This document shows positions 16,518 to 23,214 of a DNA stretch of 37,316 bases, one piece after another. The notes below the pieces were generated by a model, which was given only the letters and a program-made list of their open reading frames with translations, was not told the DNA's origin and made no database searches. The DNA comes from Casp-actino8 sp001510455 (lineage in GTDB: Bacteria > Actinomycetota > Acidimicrobiia > Acidimicrobiales > Ilumatobacteraceae). Both the position numbers and the translations under genes were made by a program. The stretch covers positions 1 to 37,316 of the forward strand of contig JAQCIK010000020.1 of NCBI GenBank assembly GCA_027592035.1, given 5' to 3'. Numbering within the stretch: the stretch's first letter is position 1; the number at the start of each line of letters is the position of its first letter.

Positions 16518-17042
16518 ATGACGTACGAAATCCGGACATTCGGCGACCCGGTGCTGGCGGCCAAGGCGGCCGAAGTCACCGACATCGACGGCAAGGTGGT
16601 CCGAATCGTCGACCAGATGTTCGAGACTCTGTACGAAACCGAAACGGGAATCGGTCTCGCCGCGCCGCAGGTCGGTATCGCTCGTCAGATCTTCGTCTGG
16701 GACATCGAAGGCGAGCCCGAAGTCATCTTCAACCCGGTGATCGCCGAGTCCGATGGTGAATGGACGTACGAGGAGGGCTGCCTCAGCATTCCTGGTCTCT
16801 ACGTCGAAATGGTTCGTCCGAAGACCGTGTTGATGACCGGGATCGACATCGACGGCAACGAGGTGTCGTTCGAGGCCGATGAACTCGAAGCGCGACTTTT
16901 TCAGCACGAGCTCGATCATCTAAACGGAGTGTTGATGTTCGATCGCATGCAGCCCGAGCAAAGAGAGAAAGCTCTGGCCGAGTATCGCCGTTTGGCGACC
17001 CAAGCCGATGCCGCGGCACCTCGTCATCTCCGGGCCGAGTGA
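16518..17042 (+). CDS. def: peptide deformylase
   Basis: Iron/zinc metallopeptidase that removes the formyl group from nascent N-terminal formyl-methionine. All three motifs are intact: GIGLAAPQVG (44-53), EGCLSIPG with metal ligand Cys88, and QHELDH with His130, Glu131 and His134. The 174-aa length is typical. The ATG at 16518 matches the usual family start (MTYEIRTFGDPVL). It forms def-fmt-rsmB with overlapping start and stop codons, linking formylation and deformylation of initiator methionine in one transcript. Confidence 0.97.
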   Translation: MTYEIRTFGDPVLAAKAAEVTDIDGKVVRIVDQMFETLYETETGIGLAAPQVGIARQIFVWDIEGEPEVIFNPVIAESDGEWTYEEGCLSIPGLYVEMVRPKTVLMTGIDIDGNEVSFEADELEARLFQHELDHLNGVLMFDRMQPEQREKALAEYRRLATQADAAAPRHLRAE

Positions 17043-17956
17043 CGACACCACTCGCGCCCTTGCCGGTCGGCCCCATTGGACGGGTCGTCTTTCTCGGAAC
17101 ACCTGATACATCGGCCGACGTCCTCTCGGGACTCCTCGGCAGTGGGATCGAGGTCGTGCACGTCATCACCCGCGCCGACAAGAAGCGGGGGCGGGGCTCG
17201 ACTCTCCGACCGAGTCCGGTCAAGCAGATGGCGGTCGATCACGGCGTGCCGGTCTCGCATCGAGTCGACGATCTCCTCGATCTCGCAGAACCCGTCGAAC
17301 TCGGGATCGTGGTGGCGTACGGAGCACTCGTGAGAGAACACGTTCTGGTTCGGATTCCGATGGTCAATCTGCACTTCTCGCTCCTGCCCCGTTGGCGAGG
17401 GGCCGCACCGATCGAGCGCTGCATCATGGCGGGGGATCGAGAGACCGGTGTGTGTCTCATGCATGTCGAGGTCGGTCTCGACACCGGTGGAGTGCTGGCC
17501 TGCGAGCGTGTAGCAATCGACGATTCCGTGACAGCGGACGAGTTACGGCGTGATCTCGCCGAACGGGGCACGCGACTGCTCGTCGACAGCCTGCGAAGCG
17601 GTCTGCCGCCGGTCGTTCCGCAAGAGGGAGAACCCGTCTATGCCGAGAAGTTGACGAGCGACGATCGGCACATCGTCTGGTCCGAGTCGGCCGACATGAC
17701 CATGCGACGCGTTCGTCTCGGAGGCGCTTGGACGGAACTCGAAGGCACGCGAGTCAGAATCGGTTCGCTGCGAGCAACCGATGAGAAGTCGACGCAGCGA
17801 GCCGGCGAAGGATCAGTCGACGGGAGTCGAGTCATGATCGCGACCGGTGATCTCGATGTCGAGATCATCACGCTGCAGCCCGAGGGAAAGACGATGATGT
17901 CGGCGGCCGACTGGGCCAACGGTCGCCGTGGGGCGCCGATCAGTTTCGAGTCATGA
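17039..17956 (+). CDS. fmt: methionyl-tRNA formyltransferase
   Basis: Transfers a formyl group from 10-formyltetrahydrofolate to initiator Met-tRNA. The N-terminal Rossmann-like domain starts at RVVFLGTPDTSADVL. The catalytic region NLHFSLLPRWRGAAPIE holds Asn110 and His112, and Asp148 is in EVGLDTGG. The C-terminal OB-like domain covers about 205-305. It starts with GTG overlapping the def stop (GTGA) and ends in an ATGA overlap with rsmB. Length 305 aa is normal. Confidence 0.96.
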   Translation: MTTPLAPLPVGPIGRVVFLGTPDTSADVLSGLLGSGIEVVHVITRADKKRGRGSTLRPSPVKQMAVDHGVPVSHRVDDLLDLAEPVELGIVVAYGALVREHVLVRIPMVNLHFSLLPRWRGAAPIERCIMAGDRETGVCLMHVEVGLDTGGVLACERVAIDDSVTADELRRDLAERGTRLLVDSLRSGLPPVVPQEGEPVYAEKLTSDDRHIVWSESADMTMRRVRLGGAWTELEGTRVRIGSLRATDEKSTQRAGEGSVDGSRVMIATGDLDVEIITLQPEGKTMMSAADWANGRRGAPISFES

Positions 17957-19077
17957 CGTCGCCCACGGCTCGCGAGGTGGCGATCGAAGCCCTGACCAGA
18001 ATCGAGGATGGAGGTGCGTACGCGAACCTGATCGTCCCTCGCCTGCTCGATCGATCTTCTCTCGAACCTGCTGATCGACGATTCGTGACCGAGTTGGTGT
18101 ACGGCACCACGCGACGACGGCGCGCGTGTGATGCCCTCGTCGATCGTTTCGTATCGGCATCACCCGACGACATGACTCGGAGGGTGTTGCGCCTCGGCGC
18201 TTACCAGATCGTCTTCGGAGGTGTGGCACCTCATGCCGCGGTGTCGACGTCGGTCTCCCTCGCGCCCCGTCGTACCCGCGGGTTCGTGAACGCGGTCCTT
18301 CGTCGGGTGGCGACCACGCCCATGGTGTGGCCCGACGAAGCCACGCGCCTCAGCTATCCGAACTGGATCGTTCGTACGATCGAGGCCGAGTTCGGTGTCG
18401 AGGCCGGTGATTGCCTCGACCGGATGAACGAGCCGGCTCCGGTGTCTCGACGTCCCGACGGCTACGTCCAGGATCTCGCCAGTCAGTGGGTGGTGGAGGC
18501 CGTCGGGGCCGAACGCGGAGACCTCGTTCTCGACACCTGTGCCGGTCCAGGAGGTAAGGCGACCGGTCTGGCTGCGACCGGAGCGCGAGTGATTGGAGCC
18601 GACGCCAACACCACGCGCGCCGGTTTGGTCGTTCGCAACGCGGTGGCCTGTGGTGTGGATGTCGGAACCGTCGTCGCCGATGCTCGCCGGCCACCGATGT
18701 TGTCCGGCACCTTCGATCGTGTCCTCGTTGATGCGCCGTGTTCGGGTCTCGGAGCGTTGCGTCGTCGACCCGACGCTCGATGGCGAATCGCCGAATCCGA
18801 CGTCGAAGACCTGGTTCGTCTGCAAGCAGCCATCCTGGAGTCGTCGGCTCGACTCGTGAGACCAGGAGGTCTACTCGTGTACAGCGTCTGCACCGTGACG
18901 TCTCGCGAATCGATCGATCATCCCATTCCGGACGATTTCGAGATCGTGGGCCGTGAAGGTGACGACGTGCCACGACTACGTGACGACTGGGACGAGTTCG
19001 GTCACGGATTCCGTCTCGCGCCTCATCGAACCGACACTGACGGAATGGTCCTGGTCCGATACCGTCGACGGTCATGA
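17953..19077 (+). CDS. rsmB: 16S rRNA (cytosine-5) methyltransferase RsmB, compact form
   Basis: Expected to methylate a cytosine of 16S rRNA (C967 in E. coli). A NusB-like RNA-binding domain occupies residues 1-125. The catalytic domain has the SAM motif CAGPGGK (196-202), the DAPCSGLG motif with Cys263, and the nucleophile Cys313 in VYSVCTV. At 374 aa it is shorter than the usual ~430-450: between NEPAPV (159-164) and QDLASQ (173-178) only a few residues remain where other family members have roughly 50-60. The reading frame is intact, so this is a compact architecture and not a frameshift. It overlaps fmt and the next gene (ATGA). Confidence 0.9.
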   Translation: MTSPTAREVAIEALTRIEDGGAYANLIVPRLLDRSSLEPADRRFVTELVYGTTRRRRACDALVDRFVSASPDDMTRRVLRLGAYQIVFGGVAPHAAVSTSVSLAPRRTRGFVNAVLRRVATTPMVWPDEATRLSYPNWIVRTIEAEFGVEAGDCLDRMNEPAPVSRRPDGYVQDLASQWVVEAVGAERGDLVLDTCAGPGGKATGLAATGARVIGADANTTRAGLVVRNAVACGVDVGTVVADARRPPMLSGTFDRVLVDAPCSGLGALRRRPDARWRIAESDVEDLVRLQAAILESSARLVRPGGLLVYSVCTVTSRESIDHPIPDDFEIVGREGDDVPRLRDDWDEFGHGFRLAPHRTDTDGMVLVRYRRRS

Positions 19078-19562
19078 CCTCCGAGGATCGCCTGAAGGCC
19101 AAGGTGCTCACGGTGAGCGATGGTGTCGTGCACGGCACTCGCGACGATTTGTCGGGAATCGCGTTGGCCGAGGCGCTCGAGCGGGCCGGCTTCGACGTGG
19201 TCGAACGCTCTCTGACGGCCGATGGCGCCGACGAGGTGGAGGCCGAATTGCGCCGACTCACATCGGGCTTCGCCGGTTTGGTCGTGACCACGGGTGGAAC
19301 GGGATTCGCGCCTCGCGACATGACACCCGAAGGCACGCGACGGGTGATCGAGCGCGAGGCTCCGGGACTTGCTGAAGCGATGCGACTCGTGAATCCGCTC
19401 GGACGTCTGTCGCGCGGTGTGGTCGGCATCGTCGGGTCGTGCATCGTCTGCAACACTCCGGGCTCCCCGAAGGGATGCGTCGAGCAGATCGAGGCGATCG
19501 CCGACGTTCTTCCACACGCCCTTCGCCTCCTCGCCGAAACTCCGACGTCCCACGGCAACTGA
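19074..19562 (+). CDS. MoaB/MogA-family molybdopterin-binding protein
   Basis: MoCF-fold protein that in characterised members adenylylates molybdopterin during molybdenum cofactor synthesis. The signature TTGGTGFAPRDMTPEGTR is at about 71-88, and the second loop NTPGSPKGCVEQIE corresponds to the family's PGSPKG substrate-binding motif. Length is 162 aa. It overlaps rsmB (ATGA). No other cofactor gene lies in the window, so a role in molybdenum cofactor synthesis rests on family membership alone. MoaB and MogA cannot be separated with confidence here. A TACCGT hexamer 8 nt before the ATG could give an internal leaderless start. Confidence 0.85.
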   Translation: MTSEDRLKAKVLTVSDGVVHGTRDDLSGIALAEALERAGFDVVERSLTADGADEVEAELRRLTSGFAGLVVTTGGTGFAPRDMTPEGTRRVIEREAPGLAEAMRLVNPLGRLSRGVVGIVGSCIVCNTPGSPKGCVEQIEAIADVLPHALRLLAETPTSHGN

Positions 19563-19568
19563 CGCCGG

Positions 19569-19574
19569 TAGCGT
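19569..19574 (+). promoter_or_regulatory. probable leaderless -10 of hisG
   Basis: TAGCGT sits 7 nt before the GTG start of hisG, in the 19-nt gap after the moaB/mog gene. The following GACAGG is identical to that before def. No Shine-Dalgarno is seen. Confidence 0.45.
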
Positions 19575-19581
19575 GACAGGC

Positions 19582-20454
19582 GTGTTGCGCCTCGTCGTTC
19601 CCAAAGGCTCGCTCGAGAAGGCCACCTTCGAGTTGTTCGAGGCGGCCGATCTTCCGATTCGTCGCTCGTCGAGTGTCGATTACAAGGCGTCGATCGACGA
19701 CCCTCGCATCGACGAGGTTCGCATTCTTCGTCCCCAGGAGATTCCGGAATACGTCGCCGAAGGTTTGTTCGATCTCGGGATCACCGGTCGCGACTGGGTC
19801 GAAGAGACCGAGAGCGACGTCGAGAGCCTGGGCGAGCTTCGTTACTCCAAGGCCACGAGCGATCCGGTGAAGGTGGTCGTCGCAGTGGCCGGTGACAGTT
19901 CGGCTCAGTCGGTGGCCGACCTACCGCAGGGTGTTCGCGTGAGTACCGAATACCCCGGACTCACCCGACGGTTCTTCGCGTCACGGGGTATCGACGCCGA
20001 TGTTCGTCTCTCGTACGGAGCGTCGGAAGCGAAGATTCCCGACATCGCCGACTGCATCGTCGACATCACCGAGACCGGTCGGGCTCTGCGAGCCGCCGGG
20101 TTGCGCGTGATCGACACGATGCTCGTGAGTTACACCGAGATGATCGCCCACCGACCCTCGTCGGCCGATCCGGCAAAACGTCACGCCATGAACCAACTCA
20201 TGACCCTGTTGCTCGGAACCCTCGACGCGCGAGGAAAGGTTCTGGTCAAGTTGAACGTCGGGGCCGATGATCTGGCCAAGGTCCTCGCAGTGTTGCCGTC
20301 GGCCAAGTCGCCCACCATCAGTGAGTTGGCCGGGGGAGGGTTCGCCGTGGAGTCGGTGGTCGAGAAGGGTTCGATCAACACACTCATCCCCGCGCTGAAA
20401 GATGCCGGCGCATCCGATCTTCTCGAGATGCCCATTTCCAAGATCGTGGCGTGA
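19582..20454 (+). CDS. hisG: ATP phosphoribosyltransferase, long form
   Basis: First step of histidine synthesis: ATP plus PRPP gives phosphoribosyl-ATP. The N-terminus LRLVVPKGSLEKATFELFE, the domain-1 motif VAEGLFDLGITGRDWVEE (about 58-75) and the PRPP loop IVDITETGRALRAAGL are recognisable. At 290 aa it is the long form, with a C-terminal ACT-like domain (about 210-290) that gives histidine feedback and needs no HisZ. The GTG at 19582 is chosen because homology begins there; TTG at 19585 is possible. hisE (phosphoribosyl-ATP pyrophosphatase), the usual actinobacterial neighbour, is absent. It overlaps the next gene (GTGA). Confidence 0.95.
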   Translation: MLRLVVPKGSLEKATFELFEAADLPIRRSSSVDYKASIDDPRIDEVRILRPQEIPEYVAEGLFDLGITGRDWVEETESDVESLGELRYSKATSDPVKVVVAVAGDSSAQSVADLPQGVRVSTEYPGLTRRFFASRGIDADVRLSYGASEAKIPDIADCIVDITETGRALRAAGLRVIDTMLVSYTEMIAHRPSSADPAKRHAMNQLMTLLLGTLDARGKVLVKLNVGADDLAKVLAVLPSAKSPTISELAGGGFAVESVVEKGSINTLIPALKDAGASDLLEMPISKIVA

Positions 20455-20663
20455 CGGTCGTGTCGGCACAGGGCGGCGTCGTGGCCGAATTCGACCCTCA
20501 CGTCGGACTCGGGGTCGTACGACTCGACGACGGTCGTGACGTGCCTTTTCACTGTGCCGAGATCGGTGACGGAAGTCGGCGCATCGAGCCGGGGAGTCGG
20601 GTGCTCTGCGAGGTTCGGCCGAAGTTCGGTCGGCTCGAGGCCTTCGCTCTCGTCAGAGACTGA
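20451..20663 (+). CDS. small cold-shock-domain (OB-fold) protein
   Basis: A 70-aa protein matching the cold-shock domain pattern: GGVVAEFDPHVGLGVV, then DVPFHCAEIGDGSRRIEPG, then VLCEVRPKFGRLEAFALV. It keeps the FH...I-DGSR-I--G core but lacks the aromatic RNP1 motif (KGFGFI) of CspA, so nucleic-acid binding may differ from true cold-shock proteins. The GTG start overlaps the hisG stop (GTGA), so it is co-translated with hisG; a relation to histidine synthesis is not obvious. Its stop codon is inside a strong hairpin facing the convergent DUF1844-like gene. Confidence 0.75.
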   Translation: MTVVSAQGGVVAEFDPHVGLGVVRLDDGRDVPFHCAEIGDGSRRIEPGSRVLCEVRPKFGRLEAFALVRD

Positions 20664-20689
20664 TGTCTGACCCAAAGGTCTCGGACATC
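20662..20689. terminator. bidirectional hairpin between convergent genes
   Basis: GATGTC (20662-20667) pairs with GACATC (20684-20689), and inside it GACC (20669-20672) pairs with GGTC (20677-20680) around a CAAA loop. The hairpin overlaps the stop codons of both flanking genes. There is no U-tract on either side, so this would be a U-less (I-type) terminator or an mRNA 3'-end stabiliser. Confidence 0.6.
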
Positions 20690-20999
20690 AACCCTTGATC
20701 TGGACGAAGGCCAGACGAATGTTCGACAAGGCGTCGGCCAGGACGGCATGGTCGGGACCGAGGCGCTCACCGAGACCTTCGACCAGGCAGGCCAGGGCAT
20801 CGATCGACACGGCGGCTTGATCGAGGTTGGCCGGGGCTGACGACAGATGGATGGCCGCCAATTCGTACAGGCCCATGGCGTGGTTCACGATCACGACCTC
20901 GGCCGGCACCTCGGCCAGGCGGCGACGAGCTTCGGCGAGGGCCTCCATCGATTCGTCGATCGTTTCGTCGATCGCTCCGTCGAAATCGGGGTCTGTCAT
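20688..20999 (-). CDS. DUF1844-like conserved hypothetical protein
   Basis: A 103-aa, mostly helical acidic protein. The core HAMGLYELAAIHLSSAP followed by LDQAAVSIDALACLVEGLGERLG resembles the DUF1844 family, which is found near infC in other Actinomycetota. No catalytic motif, signal peptide or membrane segment is visible; function is unknown. The ATG at 20999 has AGGA with about 7-nt spacing. It is transcribed divergently from infC across a ~190-bp region and converges on the cold-shock-like gene. Confidence 0.7.
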   Translation of the reverse strand: MTDPDFDGAIDETIDESMEALAEARRRLAEVPAEVVIVNHAMGLYELAAIHLSSAPANLDQAAVSIDALACLVEGLGERLGPDHAVLADALSNIRLAFVQIKG

Positions 21000-21192
21000 G
21001 GGTTTTCCTCGTCGATCCCGTTACCCTACAAGTCGACAATCGATGAAAAGTGGGGTTCGCCCCCACCTGACCATCTTCGGATGCGCTCAGGTCTTTCGTG
21101 TCAGGCGCTCTGGCGGCTGCCCCGGATCGGCTTTTCGTCCGCACGTATCCGATCACCATGGGAGGTAGCCCATTGCACAGGAGTGAACAGCC
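21000..21192 (+). promoter_or_regulatory. infC 5' leader with hairpins
   Basis: The 193-bp gap between the divergent DUF1844-like gene and infC holds no ORF with support. A TACCCT/TACAAG stretch at 21022-21031 is a candidate -10 on the plus strand, and TAGGGT on the minus strand at the same place could serve the divergent gene. The leader contains a strong hairpin, GTGGGG (21050-21055), loop TTCGC, CCCCAC (21061-21066), and a second, GATCGG (21125-21130) with CCGATC (21149-21154). The Shine-Dalgarno AGGAG is at 21179-21183. This fits a structured leader of the kind that controls infC-rpmI-rplT in other bacteria, but no known class is recognised. Confidence 0.5.
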
Positions 21193-21816
21193 ATAGCACC
21201 GCCGCAGAACGAGCCCCGCTACAACGAGCGCATTCGTGCGCGTGAAGTGAGGGTCATCGGCCCCGACGGTTCCCAGCTCGGCATCAAGCCTCTTCCCGAG
21301 GCGCAGTCGCTGGCGCGTGAACTCGATCTCGATCTCGTCGAGGTCGCTCCACTCGCCACACCGCCGGTCTGTCGAATCATGGACTACGGCAAGTTCCGCT
21401 ACGAGGAATCCCAGCGTCAGCGCGAAGCCCGCAAGAAGACCTCTCATGTCACGGTCAAGGAAGTGAAGTTCCGACCCAAGATCGGCAAGGGAGACTTCGA
21501 CACCAAGGTTCGCCACGTACAGGAATTCCTGGAAGGCGGACACAAGGTGAAAGTGACCCTGCAGTTCCGAGGGCGCGAGATGGCTCACCCCGAACTCGGC
21601 AGCAAGATCCTGGACGGAGTCATCGAGCAGGTCGGTGACATCGCCAAGGTCGAGACGCAAGCCCGACTCGAAGGTCGCAACATGACACTCGTGCTCGTGC
21701 CCGAGAAGAAGGTCAAGAAGAACTCCTCATCCGGATCGTCCAACTCCTCGAAGACCACCGCCGCACCTGTGGTGGAGGCCCCCGAAACCCCGGCTCCTAC
21801 CGGAACCGAGAACTGA
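21193..21816 (+). CDS. infC: translation initiation factor IF-3, probable ATA start
   Basis: IF-3 binds the 30S subunit, prevents premature 50S joining and rejects non-canonical start codons. Homology begins before the first canonical start (GTG, 21247): the in-frame codons 21196-21246 encode APPQNEPRYNERIRARE, which matches the conserved IF-3 N-terminus. The only in-frame stop upstream is TGA at 21184. Between it and 21247 there is no ATG, GTG or TTG. ATA at 21193 lies 9 nt after AGGAG (21179-21183) and gives a 207-aa protein; ATT at 21232 lacks a Shine-Dalgarno. The C-terminal domain is intact (VKEVKFRPKIGKGDFDTK, KVTLQFRGREMAHPELG), followed by a Ser/Lys/Pro-rich tail. E. coli infC starts at AUU and is self-regulated through it, so a similar loop is likely. 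Confidence 0.9.
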   Translation: MAPPQNEPRYNERIRAREVRVIGPDGSQLGIKPLPEAQSLARELDLDLVEVAPLATPPVCRIMDYGKFRYEESQRQREARKKTSHVTVKEVKFRPKIGKGDFDTKVRHVQEFLEGGHKVKVTLQFRGREMAHPELGSKILDGVIEQVGDIAKVETQARLEGRNMTLVLVPEKKVKKNSSSGSSNSSKTTAAPVVEAPETPAPTGTEN

Positions 21817-21832
21817 CAGAAAGAAGCCCGAT

Positions 21833-22030
21833 ATGCCCAAGATGAAGACGAGCAAGACCACGGCCAAGCGGTTCCGCAAGACCGGCACCGGCAAGCTCCG
21901 TCGTCTGCAGCAGAACCGCCAGCACTTGTTCGAGAAGAAGCCGTCCACCCGGACCCGCCGACTCGACGGTCTGGTCGACGTCCACCCCGGTGACGAGAAG
22001 AAGATCAAGCGGCTCCTCGCCGAGCGCTGA
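21833..22030 (+). CDS. rpmI: 50S ribosomal protein L35
   Basis: A 65-aa basic ribosomal protein with the family N-terminus PKMKTSKTTAKRFRKTGTGK and the central KPSTRTRRLDG. It lies 16 nt after infC with a weak GAAAG Shine-Dalgarno and precedes rplT in the universal infC-rpmI-rplT order. Confidence 0.97.
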   Translation: MPKMKTSKTTAKRFRKTGTGKLRRLQQNRQHLFEKKPSTRTRRLDGLVDVHPGDEKKIKRLLAER

Positions 22031-22082
22031 ATTGAATCGTCCACCTATTTCCATCAGGTAGTTCCGAGAAAGGAGAGTTCCC

Positions 22083-22439
22083 ATGGCCAGAGTGAAAAGA
22101 GCCGTCGGAGCCAAGAAGAAGCGTCGCCAGGTTCTGGAGCGCGCCAAGGGTTATTACGGCAATAAGAGTCGTTCCGTACGCGCGGCCAACGAGCAGGTGA
22201 TGCGCAGTGGTCAGTACGCATTCCGTGATCGTCGCGCCAAGAAGGGTGAGTTCCGCCGTCTCTGGATCCAGCGCATCAACGCGGCCTGCCGGCTGAACGA
22301 CATGAGCTACAGCCGATTCATCGCCGGGCTGAACGCGGCCGGAATCGAAGTCGACCGCAAGATCCTCGCCGATCTCGCCGTGACCGACCCGGCCGCCTTC
22401 GCGAAGCTGGTGGCATCGGCCAAGGCTGCATTGGGCTGA
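22083..22439 (+). CDS. rplT: 50S ribosomal protein L20
   Basis: A 118-aa assembly protein of the large subunit. The N-terminus MARVKRAVGAKKKRRQVLER and the blocks YYGNKSRSVRAANEQVM and RLWIQRINAACRLNDMSYS are diagnostic. AGGAG at 22071-22075 is a well-placed Shine-Dalgarno. The 52-nt gap after rpmI shows no further structure I can defend. L20 represses the infC-rpmI-rplT operon in other bacteria. Confidence 0.97.
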   Translation: MARVKRAVGAKKKRRQVLERAKGYYGNKSRSVRAANEQVMRSGQYAFRDRRAKKGEFRRLWIQRINAACRLNDMSYSRFIAGLNAAGIEVDRKILADLAVTDPAAFAKLVASAKAALG

Positions 22440-22449
22440 CGGAGCCTGC

Positions 22450-23214
22450 GTGGGACTCGGTCTCACCAATCAACACGTCCGACGACTGCGGCGCCTCATG
22501 GGGCGCCGCAGTGCGCGTCGTGACGAAGGCGTTCTGGTGGTCGAAGGAGCCGTGCTCGTTCGGGAGGCGGTCGCCGCTGGACGTCGGATCCAGTGTCAGT
22601 TCGTGGCTCCCGGGGTCGAGTCCGTCGAAGGAGCGGGAGTCGTGTACGAACTCGACCCGGGCGTGATCGACAAAGTGACCGACACCGAGACGCCGTCGGG
22701 GATCGTTGCCATCGTCGAGCATCGTTCGGTCGGTATCAGCGAACTCGACTCGGCGACCTTCGTCCTGGTTGCCGAGGCGATCTCCGACCCGGGAAATCTC
22801 GGAACCCTCGTTCGCTCGGCCGAAGCAGCGGGTGTCGACGCGGTGGTTGTCACCCAGGGCACGGTCGACTCGTCGAACCCGAAAGTGGTGCGGGCCTCGG
22901 CCGGTGCTCTCTTTCACGTTCCGATCGTGGAAGTCGAGACTCTGGACGACGTGAAACGCGCTGGATTCACCACTTATGGAACGTCGTCCCATCGTGGCCG
23001 CGATCATCGCAGCGTGGCCTATGCGCCACGCGTGGCAGTCGTGATCGGCAACGAGGCCCATGGGATCACCGATCACGCGGCGATCGACGAGTGGATCACC
23101 ATCGAGCACGTGGGGCGATCCGAGTCACTCAACGCCGCAATGGCTGGGACCCTCGTCGCTTTCGAAGTTGCTCGTCATCGTCGCGGCCCCTCCGGTACCG
23201 TGACTCCGTCATGA
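22450..23214 (+). CDS. TrmH/SpoU-family RNA 2'-O-methyltransferase
   Basis: A 254-aa SPOUT methyltransferase acting on ribose of rRNA or tRNA. The N-terminal L30e-like substrate domain (about 10-95) is followed by three SpoU motifs: ISDPGNLGTLVRSAEAAG with the catalytic Asn and Arg, VVIGNEAHGI, and SESLNAAMAGTLVAFEVAR. The GTG at 22450 has GGAG about 5 nt upstream. It lies 10 nt after rplT and overlaps pheS (ATGA), a common place for a 23S rRNA guanosine methyltransferase-like gene (RlmB/TsnR type). The target nucleotide cannot be assigned. Confidence 0.9.
   Translation: MGLGLTNQHVRRLRRLMGRRSARRDEGVLVVEGAVLVREAVAAGRRIQCQFVAPGVESVEGAGVVYELDPGVIDKVTDTETPSGIVAIVEHRSVGISELDSATFVLVAEAISDPGNLGTLVRSAEAAGVDAVVVTQGTVDSSNPKVVRASAGALFHVPIVEVETLDDVKRAGFTTYGTSSHRGRDHRSVAYAPRVAVVIGNEAHGITDHAAIDEWITIEHVGRSESLNAAMAGTLVAFEVARHRRGPSGTVTPS

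Noticed and set aside
18350..19558. 402-codon minus-strand frame over rsmB and the moaB/mog gene
   Set aside because: Arg-rich low-information translation without motifs; spans two real genes.
21247..21816. infC starting at GTG 21247
   Set aside because: Would remove the conserved YNERIRARE segment and has no Shine-Dalgarno; kept only as an alternative.
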